47,018 nucleotides of DNA from positions 1 to 47,018 of IMG/VR virus record IMGVR_UViG_3300017593_002057; one strand, 5' to 3'. The notes beneath the pieces are model-generated. The model saw nothing but the letters and a program-made list of their open reading frames with translations. It did not search any database and was not told where the DNA came from. Shown here one piece after another: positions 16,423-23,754 of this stretch (its first letter is position 1; each line of letters begins with the position of its first letter). A program made the translations under genes and the position numbers. This stretch comes from a virus.

Positions 16423-16818
16423 TTATTCTTTCAACAAAGCTTTAAAAGAAATTGCAAAACATCTACAACCGCCTGAAATAGAAGATATTATTTCAGGCTG
16501 AGAATCTAAAGCTAAAATTTTTCCGTTAACAATTTCTTCATTTCCATTTAATCTTTTTAAAATTAAATTTAAAGTATCAAAAGCATTTCTTGGTCTTCTA
16601 TGACAAGCAACTATCAAAAAACTAGGATAAAATCTTATATTATCAACATTTGGTGAGCCACCACCCACAGGAACAACATAAATAGCTTCTTCATTACTTT
16701 CATACAAATCTGAAATTGCTAAAAAAAATGCTTTAGCATGAATTTTTTTTCCAAATGCTTGATTTATTATATCAGATTCTTCTAAAGAATTCAAGTATTC
16801 AACTATTTTATAAATCAT
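16423..16818 (-). CDS. Putative tail terminator / tail completion protein
   Basis: A 131-residue protein in the position where the tail terminator (gpU-like) gene usually lies, between neck genes and the tail tube. Features: 'YVVPVGGGSPNVDNIRF', 'PRNAFDTLNLILKRLNG' and a C-terminal beta strand 'CRCFAISFKALL', compatible with the alpha/beta fold of terminators. SD AAGGGA precedes ATG, and the ATG overlaps the stop codon of the previous gene by four bases, indicating translational coupling. Family assignment is by context and overall pattern, not a clear motif. Confidence 0.5.
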   Translation of the reverse strand: MIYKIVEYLNSLEESDIINQAFGKKIHAKAFFLAISDLYESNEEAIYVVPVGGGSPNVDNIRFYPSFLIVACHRRPRNAFDTLNLILKRLNGNEEIVNGKILALDSQPEIISSISGGCRCFAISFKALLKE

Positions 16819-17417
16819 GCTAAATCCCTTTTAATTAATTCAGCAACTTTTCTAAATAAATTTTCCAATTCTTTCTGCATAACAGGTACAAGATTTCTCT
16901 CCATAATTTCTTTTAATGCTACATTATAATCGATACCTTGGCCCCTTTCTTCAGGTTCATCACTACGCCATCTCCTATATTCTATAAATCCACCAACAGA
17001 ATGTGTTTGATAAAATTTATATCCAGCAAATTTTCTAACTTGATTAGCTCCAGAAACAGATGCTGTATCAACACTAGCAACTAATGGATAATCATATGCA
17101 ATTCTTGTTCGCCAACTTTTAGGGTTTTTTCTTCCCCAAATCGGATTTGGCATTCCCCTTTGAGATTTAGTCACACGTGCAACTTCTCTTGCTTCCAAAA
17201 AAACTTTGCCAGATAATTGCAATGCACCTGTAGCACAACCAAGTTGATTAGTAATATTTCTTAAAATTTCTGGACAAACTAACTGAAAATATAAAAATAT
17301 CTTATCAATTAATTTTCTTCTTATGAATTTTTGAAAAGGTTCTGCTTTAAACCTATTTTCAATCTGAACCTTTTCACCTACTCTTATTGGCTCTCTTTTT
17401 ACTTCAAATCTCACCAT
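16815..17417 (-). CDS. Putative neck / tail completion protein (HK97 gp10-like position)
   Basis: A 200-residue basic protein between the head-closure gene and the tail terminator gene, the usual place for the HK97 gp10-like neck protein. The middle contains 'QRGMPNPIWGRKNPKSWRTR' and 'GGFIEYRRWRSDEPEERGQG', and the C-terminus is an amphipathic helix 'ALKEIMERNLVPVMQKELEN'. No SD is visible before the ATG, which overlaps the end of the previous gene, so it is likely translated by coupling. No strong family motif; the call rests on order and size. Confidence 0.5.
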   Translation of the reverse strand: MVRFEVKREPIRVGEKVQIENRFKAEPFQKFIRRKLIDKIFLYFQLVCPEILRNITNQLGCATGALQLSGKVFLEAREVARVTKSQRGMPNPIWGRKNPKSWRTRIAYDYPLVASVDTASVSGANQVRKFAGYKFYQTHSVGGFIEYRRWRSDEPEERGQGIDYNVALKEIMERNLVPVMQKELENLFRKVAELIKRDLA

Positions 17418-17734
17418 TAGACTATTGTTAATCTTATATATGAAAATTTTCCATCTAAATCAGTTCTTATCCTTATAGCTTCAACTATATATTCATTATC
17501 ATCAACTTTTACAATATCTCCAATCCTAATATTCAATTTTTTATCAAGCCAAATATAAGTTCTTGGCACAAAATAATCTTGCAATCTAGTATGCCTAGGT
17601 GCATTATCTTCTTGAATTCTTGCTTTTAGATTTTCGCAAATGACTTGTTTTTCCAGTAGCGCACCTGTTTCATCTAAAACATCTCTATAAATGCTAATTG
17701 TAACATTTTTGGCTTTATCAAAAAATGAAAACAT
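17417..17734 (-). CDS. Putative head-closure / head-tail joining protein
   Basis: A 105-residue, beta-rich protein. 'ENLKARIQEDN', 'YFVPRTYIWLDKKLNIRIGD' and 'VKVDDNEYIVEAIRIRTD' give the small beta-barrel pattern seen in head-closure proteins such as SPP1 gp16-like stoppers: a short strand, a loop, then 'GD.V...D.EY.V'. It is encoded between the small basic protein and the gp10-like protein within the connector cluster. No clear SD; one-base overlap with its downstream neighbour. Moderate confidence from pattern plus order. Confidence 0.55.
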   Translation of the reverse strand: MFSFFDKAKNVTISIYRDVLDETGALLEKQVICENLKARIQEDNAPRHTRLQDYFVPRTYIWLDKKLNIRIGDIVKVDDNEYIVEAIRIRTDLDGKFSYIRLTIV

Positions 17735-17736
17735 AA

Positions 17737-17979
17737 TTATTTCTTAGATTTTTTCTTCTTTCTACTTACAGATTTGGGATAATAATATTTCCCTTTGCTT
17801 ACATTAACTGCAAACAAAGCCATTTTCTGTGCATGTCCACCAGCCCTAACAGCAGCATTTATACAAGCCTGACATACGCCTTTAAATCCATGCTGTTTAC
17901 ACCATCTTTCAAACATTCCCCTATGAGAACGGGGGACTGCTCTCTGAATCCAATATTTGGGTCTTTTCCTTGCTGCCAT
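17737..17979 (-). CDS. Small basic protein of the connector cluster
   Basis: An 80-residue basic protein ending in a Lys/Arg-rich tail (SRKKKKSKK). It contains 'RSHRGMFERWCKQHGFKGVC' and 'AAVRAGGHAQKMALFAVNVS', similar in style to short helical proteins found beside capsid and connector genes in many phages. SD AGGGGG precedes ATG. The function is unknown. A DNA- or capsid-contacting role is a guess from charge and location. Confidence 0.6.
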   Translation of the reverse strand: MAARKRPKYWIQRAVPRSHRGMFERWCKQHGFKGVCQACINAAVRAGGHAQKMALFAVNVSKGKYYYPKSVSRKKKKSKK

Positions 17980-17984
17980 ATTTT

Positions 17985-18983
17985 TTACCCCCTTTGTACT
18001 TCTAACTTTCCATAAATCAAATATGGTGCTAATAATGCTATTACTTGGGGATGCACATTAAATTTTGCTGCTACTCTATCTAACTTATTTGGTCTATAAT
18101 ATGAAACTGCAACATCGCCAATTCTTTTCGATCTAATTAAAGAACTTGCATCCCAAGTCAGGATATTTTGCAAATATAATAATTGTATAATTTGAGCTTC
18201 TTTTGCATCATTTAAAGGATATATAACTTTAGATTTACAATCAGAATCTAATAATTTACTTACTTTTCCATCAAAGGTTATTGTCTTTTCTGAAATACTA
18301 TTAGAAATAATAGTAAAACATTGATGATTTCCTGTTTCATCTATATGGATAGCACCATATTTTAAAAAGTCATCAAATGCATCAAATGTTTTATCTATAG
18401 TAATTATATTTCTATAATAACCATTACATTTAAGAACTATGTCTTTATCAGTATCTGGCGGATTTGGAAATTGTATCTGCAATAATCCAGTATCATAACT
18501 TATTGTACCAATTTCATTTCCATCATGAATGATCTTACCGTTTCCGTCATCAGTAACTTCAAATTCTGAACTATTAATTATAGTTTTGATATTAATAGAA
18601 TTTGCAATTGGAAATACATCTAAATCAATTTCAAAATCTTTTTTTGAACCATCGCCCTTAGCAATATTAAAACTTTCTTCCTCAAAAGATTTAAGAATAT
18701 TTCCTTTTAATGAAAATCCATCAAAATAATCTTTATCTACTGAATAAGGCTTATATCTTGCTATTTTTCTTGGTAAGTTTAAACTTTGGCCTTTATATAA
18801 TTTTTCTCCTACAAATGGTAATCTTTCTATATAAGTTGTAGCTAATCTTAATAATGTTTCTTTCTCTTTTGTTATCTTTAACTTCCAATTTAAATCAGAC
18901 CAAATAACCAATTTCTCATTGGCTTCTTCAAGAGTTAAATATGAATTGGCATTTGGAGAAGCTGGAACAGCGTTAATTGCCAC
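17985..18983 (-). CDS. Head-tail connector (adaptor) protein with inserted beta module
   Basis: A 332-residue protein. Residues 1-85 ('ANSYLTLEEANEKL', 'LLRLATTYIERLPFVGEKLY', 'LNLPR') and the C-terminal segment ('IGDVAVSYYRPNKLD', 'ALLAPYLIYG') match the DnaT-like/gp6-type head-tail adaptor fold, which is normally about 170-200 residues. Between them lies extra sequence, including a module at about 105-190 with 'TDDGNGKI ... ISYDTGLLQIQFPNPP' that resembles a module in the tail protein at 17-1417. The start is GTG preceded by AGGGGG, and that SD lies in a hairpin. It is the first connector gene after the endonuclease at 19074-20633. Confidence 0.65.
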   Translation of the reverse strand: MAINAVPASPNANSYLTLEEANEKLVIWSDLNWKLKITKEKETLLRLATTYIERLPFVGEKLYKGQSLNLPRKIARYKPYSVDKDYFDGFSLKGNILKSFEEESFNIAKGDGSKKDFEIDLDVFPIANSINIKTIINSSEFEVTDDGNGKIIHDGNEIGTISYDTGLLQIQFPNPPDTDKDIVLKCNGYYRNIITIDKTFDAFDDFLKYGAIHIDETGNHQCFTIISNSISEKTITFDGKVSKLLDSDCKSKVIYPLNDAKEAQIIQLLYLQNILTWDASSLIRSKRIGDVAVSYYRPNKLDRVAAKFNVHPQVIALLAPYLIYGKLEVQRG

Positions 18984-19073
18984 AATATAAACCCCCTCGG
19001 AGGAACGAGGGAAGGCAGCAAGTTGCTATAATCATACCTTCCCCCGTTACATATGTGAACAGGTACAAGACCT
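18984..19073 (-). promoter_or_regulatory. Structured leader between endonuclease gene 3 and the connector gene; SD in a hairpin
   Basis: Ninety bases without a gene. On the minus strand: an imperfect palindrome GTTCACATATGTAAC; then GGGAAGG pairing with CCTTCCC around an inner AGCA/TGCT hairpin; then CCCTCG/CGAGGG with a six-base loop. The last stem contains the GAGGGGG Shine-Dalgarno sequence of the GTG-started connector gene, and it competes with the preceding stem for CCC. Two mutually exclusive foldings suggest control of translation initiation, though no known riboswitch is recognised. Confidence 0.5.
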
Positions 19074-20633
19074 CTAAGTTAAAACATAAACAAAATTTCC
19101 ACAATCCCAAATCCTATCATAACCATTTTCTATCATATTAATCCATTCAGATTTACTTTCATCAAATTTTTCTAAACGCTTAGCTAATTTATGTTTCTGA
19201 AAATTTTCCCTTGGATATCTAACAAATTCGCCAATTTTAATATAAAAATAATTAGGTTTAGAAGTTCCAATTAACTTAAATCCTAACTTCCTCAATGAAT
19301 ATCCAGTTCCATATCTTCTATCAACATAAGAAATAATGGATTTGGGATTATAATTTTCTATAAAATAATTTAATAATTTAGAAAATGCACCAACAACTAA
19401 GCAATAATTTTTATTACAAAATCTTAAAATTTCCCATTCATATTTTTTATTAAACCTAGGTTTCCCCAAACAAAGCAATGAAACTAATTCATTATTGTAA
19501 AATAATCCAATATTTAATTTGGCCTTAATATCAGATTGAAGATGATTTTCTCGCAAAAACTCTTTAACTTCATTATAATCCAAATTTTTTATAATGCAAG
19601 TTCTAGCATATATTTTATTTTCCAATAATCCAAGTTTAGCAAGTAAAATACTTTTCACAATATCTTTTTTAAATAACCATTCATCTTCAAAAATCTGAAT
19701 TAAATGAATTCCCTTTTGTTCGCACAATATTGTCTTATTTAAATGATAATTTCTATCTTTATTTCCATTTAATTCTGAATGCCAAAACAAACCATTCAAT
19801 TCAATAGCTAAATTCCTGTCTGGAATAAAAATATCTAACTCTTTTCCATCTAAAATGGAGCGATCATGAACAATTACTTTATTATTATTTTCTTCCAAAA
19901 AATCTATAAGTTCTTTTTCTTCATTAGAACCTGAACACTTTGGACATCTAACAATGCTTCTTAATGTAGATTCAAACTCATAACCGCATTTCTTACATTT
20001 AAATTTATACTTATTAGCTATGCACTGATTTTTATCTTTCCAAACACCGTTATAATTTTCAGATAGAAAAATCAAATCATTTTTATCACAATATTCCTTT
20101 AACTTAGGCAAAAACTTTTCCGTTTCTTTAAAATGTTTAATTTCACTAACAACTTTTAATTTTGATATATTATCAACGCCATATTTTTTTAATAAAGTTT
20201 TCTTAAACTTTTCTTTTATTTTTTCGTTTTGAAGAGCATATGGAACGCCATATCTTTTTAAATTGGTTTGTTTAACTTTTTCTTTAATCTGTTCATTTTG
20301 AAGTGGAACTTCAACTCCATATCTCAATAAACATGTATCTTTTGCTTTTTGTCTAAAAAAATCAGATTTTAAAGCATTATCGACGCCATACCTTTCCAAT
20401 AAAGTCTGCCTAGCCTTTTGTCTTATAAAATCAAGTTGAAATGGATTTTCAACACCATATTTTTTTAAAAAAACTTGTTTCCTTTTTTCTTTTATAACTT
20501 CAGCTTGTGATGGATTTTCAACACCATACTTCTTCAAAAAATATCTTCTAAGGTATTCAGCTACACATTCCTTCTTTCCACAGGTTTTTGAACGCTTATT
20601 TTTCTTTTCAGCACCGCAAATAGGACATTTCAT
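19074..20633 (-). CDS. Homing-endonuclease-type protein, paralogue of the gene at 11949-13658
   Basis: A 519-residue protein with the same plan as its paralogue: N-terminal zinc finger (CPIC ... CGKKEC), about five NUMOD-like repeats built on 'KKYGVENPFQ', a zinc ribbon (CKKC ... CPKC), a Vsr-like nuclease core ('LDIFIPDRNLAIELNGLFWH') and the GNAT/Mom-like C-terminal domain ('CLGKPRF', 'EWEILRFCNK', 'VVGAFSKLLNYF', 'ISYVDRRYGTGYS', 'NGYDRIWDCGNF'). DNA identity to the paralogue is very high around 19385-19470 versus 12265-12350. It starts at ATG with no SD, directly behind its own promoter. Inserted between the capsid gene and the first connector gene, a typical conserved target zone. Confidence 0.8.
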   Translation of the reverse strand: MKCPICGAEKKNKRSKTCGKKECVAEYLRRYFLKKYGVENPSQAEVIKEKRKQVFLKKYGVENPFQLDFIRQKARQTLLERYGVDNALKSDFFRQKAKDTCLLRYGVEVPLQNEQIKEKVKQTNLKRYGVPYALQNEKIKEKFKKTLLKKYGVDNISKLKVVSEIKHFKETEKFLPKLKEYCDKNDLIFLSENYNGVWKDKNQCIANKYKFKCKKCGYEFESTLRSIVRCPKCSGSNEEKELIDFLEENNNKVIVHDRSILDGKELDIFIPDRNLAIELNGLFWHSELNGNKDRNYHLNKTILCEQKGIHLIQIFEDEWLFKKDIVKSILLAKLGLLENKIYARTCIIKNLDYNEVKEFLRENHLQSDIKAKLNIGLFYNNELVSLLCLGKPRFNKKYEWEILRFCNKNYCLVVGAFSKLLNYFIENYNPKSIISYVDRRYGTGYSLRKLGFKLIGTSKPNYFYIKIGEFVRYPRENFQKHKLAKRLEKFDESKSEWINMIENGYDRIWDCGNFVYVLT

Positions 20634-20640
20634 AAAAAAA

Positions 20641-20669
20641 ATTATATAACAAAAAATTACATTTGTAAA
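20641..20669 (-). promoter_or_regulatory. Sigma70 promoter for a leaderless endonuclease mRNA
   Basis: Minus strand: TTTACA (20669-20664), 17-bp spacer, TATAAT (20646-20641), then seven T and the ATG at 20633. The -35 box overlaps the 3' arm of the hairpin that follows the capsid gene, so the end of one unit and the start of the next are fused. Confidence 0.75.
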
Positions 20670-20690
20670 GGCCCAATTAAGGGCCTTTAC
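20665..20690 (-). terminator. Hairpin / probable terminator after the major capsid gene
   Basis: A perfect 10-bp inverted repeat, GTAAAGGCCC and GGGCCTTTAC with a six-base TTAATT loop, seven bases after the capsid stop codon. On the minus strand it is followed after eight bases by TTTTTT. That distance is longer than ideal for an intrinsic terminator, so it may be a partial terminator or an mRNA-stabilising 3' hairpin for the abundant capsid message. Confidence 0.6.
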
Positions 20691-20696
20691 GTTATG

Positions 20697-21686
20697 TTAT
20701 GATTTAGCGAAGCAAGCGCCCATTGTGTAACGCCAATCTTTCACATAACCACCAAATAGAACCATTACACTGGCCTTGATTTCCTTGTTTTCTTTGTCCT
20801 GCCATACATCTATTATCACTTCCTCTCCAGACAATGCCACTAATCCACGACCTCTCTGTAACAATGCCCATGGGAAATGATTGCCAACTTTTGGAATCCT
20901 ATTCCAAGGAAGTACACCAAACATGTTATAGAATGGATTCTTCTTAGTAGCGCCTGAAGTTTTTTGTGGATAATATTCGCTGGAAATGTCAGCTTTAATA
21001 TCATGTGCTATAGAAGGATGGCATAAAATTGTATCTGGCCTTATTGTGATAGGATTACCCCTATCATTATATGCATTATCAACTACCATCTTTGTATAAG
21101 CGCTATTTAAATTAGTTATAGTATAATCTTTATCAGCACCTAAATAATTCTGCCCACAACCAGAAACACTAGCAGATTTTAGTGGATGCTCATTACCTGC
21201 ATCTGCCATAAAAGGTTTACCATCATATATGAATTTACCACTAGGATCTACAATATCGCCTACGCTATTATCAAATATATCATGACCAGATGTCAAAGCG
21301 CCATACACAAAGAATTTAGAATAGAAAGATTCTTTTGTTCTAGCAGCGGCCCTAGACCACTCCTTAATAGTAGAGCTGAACAATTTTGCAATTGCTTCCA
21401 TGCTTCTATGTGTTTCATAATTCCAGCGCATCCCACGTGCAAATGTTCTAATTTTACCTATTAGCAACCAACCTTCTTCTGGAGTATCATATTCAATAGG
21501 CTCGCCTGGTTTCTTTTCTTTTAATTCATCTAATCCTACCATTGTATGGGACATCACATATGCATCAGGGCAATCTTCTTCTTCAAATAAAAGTGGCCAA
21601 ACAGGAGCTTCTTCTTCATATTCCCTAAAAAAGATTTCATAACCTTTAGATTTTAAGACTTGGGTGAATTCAGTCTGTTCTGCCAT
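20697..21686 (-). CDS. Major capsid protein
   Basis: A 329-residue protein, the size expected of an HK97-fold coat protein without a long delta domain. Pattern: an N-terminal arm ('YEIFFREYEEEAPVWPLLF'), 'GKIRTFARGMRWNYETHRSM' (E-loop/spine-like stretch), 'TKESFYSKFFVYGAL', 'ILCHPSIAHDIKADIS' and a C-terminal strand set 'IKASVMVLFGGYVKDW'. It resembles the Mu-type major head subunit group. SD GGAGG precedes ATG. Neighbours are a decoration-type protein upstream and connectors downstream, separated by the inserted endonuclease. A stable hairpin follows the stop codon. Confidence 0.8.
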   Translation of the reverse strand: MAEQTEFTQVLKSKGYEIFFREYEEEAPVWPLLFEEEDCPDAYVMSHTMVGLDELKEKKPGEPIEYDTPEEGWLLIGKIRTFARGMRWNYETHRSMEAIAKLFSSTIKEWSRAAARTKESFYSKFFVYGALTSGHDIFDNSVGDIVDPSGKFIYDGKPFMADAGNEHPLKSASVSGCGQNYLGADKDYTITNLNSAYTKMVVDNAYNDRGNPITIRPDTILCHPSIAHDIKADISSEYYPQKTSGATKKNPFYNMFGVLPWNRIPKVGNHFPWALLQRGRGLVALSGEEVIIDVWQDKENKEIKASVMVLFGGYVKDWRYTMGACFAKS

Positions 21687-21724
21687 GATAATTAAACCTC
21701 CAAATATATATTATTTTCTAATTT

Positions 21725-22249
21725 TTATGAAACAACTATTTGCTTATGTGTATTAATTTTAACACGCATATAACCTGCTTCTGCTTCTTCATCGGAAGCG
21801 CCTACAAAAATCACGAAACCTTCATTAAATGGACTATTATCCAAATCCACAACCTGCTCATTGTTGTTTATAATAACTTTAAGTGCATCGCCATAACGTA
21901 ATGCTTTAATAGCAGTTTCTGCATTTGGAGAACCGCCAATACCTTTGATTAGGAAAATAGCTTCTTCATCAGTAATAACAAATCTTTCTTTATCTTTGCT
22001 AAATGTATATGTTCCATCACCATTATCAGTTACGCCATAAACATTGTAAGCAGTATAATCGCCTAAAATAGCCCAGCCAACTATATTGTCAGTAGCATTG
22101 CTTCCCTGATCTATTAATTTATAATCTGCGCCTTTCTGACCTACAAAAGTAGCCGTCCCAGCTTTCACTGTTACACCATTTAATTTAATTTTTAAATTAA
22201 GACCATCTGCATGATAAGCATCATAAATACCTGCTTTGATAGACTTCAT
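21725..22249 (-). CDS. Putative capsid decoration / head stabilisation protein
   Basis: A 174-residue beta-rich protein immediately before the major capsid gene, where decoration or cement proteins are normally encoded. It has 'VTVKAGTATFVGQKGADY', 'VYGVTDNGDGTYTF' and a C-terminal 'GYMRVKINTHKQIVV', with no signal peptide or membrane segment. SD AGGGGG precedes ATG. I do not recognise a named family. The alternative is a head fibre or another minor head protein. Confidence 0.55.
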   Translation of the reverse strand: MKSIKAGIYDAYHADGLNLKIKLNGVTVKAGTATFVGQKGADYKLIDQGSNATDNIVGWAILGDYTAYNVYGVTDNGDGTYTFSKDKERFVITDEEAIFLIKGIGGSPNAETAIKALRYGDALKVIINNNEQVVDLDNSPFNEGFVIFVGASDEEAEAGYMRVKINTHKQIVVS

Positions 22250-22262
22250 AATATTTAACCCC

Positions 22263-22664
22263 CTATTTAAATAATAAAATTATTTTTGAAATTTCTTCTG
22301 GCAATTTAGTAATCATTTGATTAGTCAATTCAGCTGAAAATCTTAACCAACAAGCCAAAATTGTTCCCTTTTCGCACTCAGTCAAATCCTTATAATCTTT
22401 ATCTTTCATTATTTCTTCTATCTTGTTTAAACATTGAATGGAACTATATGAAAATTTATTTATATCTTCACCCAAAGCATTTTTCCAAAAACAAATGGAA
22501 AAGGCTGAATATTTTGCTAAAATTTTAGCTAAATCATCGGCCTGTTTCATTACCTTTGCATAACTCTTATCAATCTTTGGAACTTTAATTGTTTTGGAAG
22601 TAGTTCCACATGCAATAGTAAATAAAAACATAAAAATCAAAAATAATGAAATCAATTTCTTCAT
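22263..22664 (-). CDS. Phage-encoded lipoprotein (moron-like)
   Basis: A 133-residue protein with a textbook signal: 'MKK' then a hydrophobic run (LISLFLIFMFLFTIA) and Cys19 in a lipobox-like T-I-A-C. After cleavage and lipidation it would be anchored in a host membrane. The mature part is helical with five or so Cys residues, which suggests disulphides outside the cytoplasm. SD TAGAGGT precedes ATG. It is encoded with the unknown gene at 22668-23351 under a separate promoter, inside the head gene cluster. Superinfection exclusion (as for T5 Llp or TP-J34 Ltp) or a spanin-like role are possible; neither is shown by the sequence. Confidence 0.7.
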   Translation of the reverse strand: MKKLISLFLIFMFLFTIACGTTSKTIKVPKIDKSYAKVMKQADDLAKILAKYSAFSICFWKNALGEDINKFSYSSIQCLNKIEEIMKDKDYKDLTECEKGTILACWLRFSAELTNQMITKLPEEISKIILLFK

Positions 22665-22667
22665 ATT

Positions 22668-23351
22668 TTAAACCTCTAAAAATTTTTCTAAACTTTTTAA
22701 AATTTCTTCTATATTTGTATTTTTTAAATTTACAAAATAGCCTTTTTTATGTATAAAACATTCAGTATTTATATATTTATGAAAATCAACAAGTGATGGG
22801 CCATTAGATTGAAATCCCTTTCTTATTCCAAGGTCATCACCCATTCGATAAACCATATAATCAACTTTCCTAAGTTCTGATTTCAGATATTTAGATTCTG
22901 GAAGAATATTATCGTTTAGCGCAATTAGATATGATTTAATTTGAATCTTTTCTAATTGAATATCTTCAAATTGCTTTAACCAATGTAATCTATATCTTTC
23001 AAAATAATCAAAACAATTAGATAATAATTGCAATGTATCTGTTCCTTCTGAATCCAATCCCCACCAAAAATCTTCCTGTAAATTGTTAAGAAAATGAAAA
23101 TTTATATCTTCCTTTATTATATTCTTAAAGAAATCAGAAAAAGAAGGATAAACAAATATTTTCAACTTAGTATCTATTTTTATATCAAATAAGATTATAT
23201 CGTTATTTTGCAAACGAATAGACTTCTTTGGAAAAATTGGACAGTAATCAGATAGTTTAAGTTTCTTCTTCTTATGTAAACAATATGCAACCTTTATAGC
23301 ATCCGAAGACAATACACAAGGCAATAGAACACGCAAAAGGGAAAACCTCAA
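22668..23351 (-). CDS. Unknown protein, first gene of a moron-like cassette
   Basis: About 222-227 residues, no recognised family. It contains basic patches (HKKKKLKL), a Trp-rich stretch 'QEDFWWGLDSEG' and a C-terminal 'GLDSEG'-independent helix 'NIEEILKSLEKFLEV'. There is no ATG near the 5' end: the frame opens with TTG at 23351, and another TTG at 23336 has a GAGG at plausible distance, so the start is uncertain. A strong promoter lies just upstream. A gene of non-virion type with its own promoter inside a structural cluster fits a moron, an accessory gene acquired by the phage. Confidence 0.5.
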   Translation of the reverse strand: MRFSLLRVLLPCVLSSDAIKVAYCLHKKKKLKLSDYCPIFPKKSIRLQNNDIILFDIKIDTKLKIFVYPSFSDFFKNIIKEDINFHFLNNLQEDFWWGLDSEGTDTLQLLSNCFDYFERYRLHWLKQFEDIQLEKIQIKSYLIALNDNILPESKYLKSELRKVDYMVYRMGDDLGIRKGFQSNGPSLVDFHKYINTECFIHKKGYFVNLKNTNIEEILKSLEKFLEV

Positions 23352-23367
23352 AAGATTTTACACATAG

Positions 23368-23396
23368 ATGTTAACATATTTCACATAAAATGTCAA
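23368..23396 (-). promoter_or_regulatory. Sigma70-type promoter of the moron-like cassette
   Basis: Minus strand: TTGACA (23396-23391), 17-bp spacer, TAACAT (23373-23368) with an extended TG one base before the -10. It lies between the stop of the gene at 23400 and the gene at 22668-23351. Confidence 0.7.
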
Positions 23397-23399
23397 GTT

Positions 23400-23753
23400 C
23401 TAGGATGGTGTCTTCCACGTAATTTTTTGATCTTTCAATTCAAATCTTCCTTCTGGAAGTTCTCTAATATTTAAAGTCTGAATTTGGCCATCTGGACTTT
23501 CAACTTCTATTTCTATGTAAGCTATATCATCAAAATCAGCAGTAGCATCATTTGGAACATAAATTTCAAACTTGCAATTTTTTGAATCAATAATTTTTAT
23601 TTGTTGGTCGCTTCCACCAGAATTAGCAGTTGCCAATTTAACAGAATGTTGATAATCATCATAAATTTCACAACGAATTTTCCAACCATCCAAATTTTCA
23701 ATCCCGTTTACAGTACATGTAAATAAAATAGCATCTCCTTTAGTTAATTTCAT
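23400..23753 (-). CDS. Small virion-associated protein of unknown function
   Basis: A 117-residue protein from ATG at 23753, chosen because GGAGG lies at good spacing; an upstream in-frame start has no SD. It is beta-rich: 'GDAILFTCTVNGIENLDGW', 'CKFEIYVPNDATADFDDIAY', 'EIEVESPDGQIQTLNIRELP'. The pattern suggests a small Ig-like or baseplate/fibre accessory fold ('L.GW.I.C.I.D'). It follows the large adhesin-like gene with one base between them, so it is probably a partner of that protein. No named family. Confidence 0.55.
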   Translation of the reverse strand: MKLTKGDAILFTCTVNGIENLDGWKIRCEIYDDYQHSVKLATANSGGSDQQIKIIDSKNCKFEIYVPNDATADFDDIAYIEIEVESPDGQIQTLNIRELPEGRFELKDQKITWKTPS

Positions 23754-23754
23754 A

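Noticed and set aside
21690-21745. A promoter before the capsid gene (TTGTTT, 16 bp, TAATAT)
   Set aside because: The -35 box is poor, and such matches are expected by chance at this base composition.
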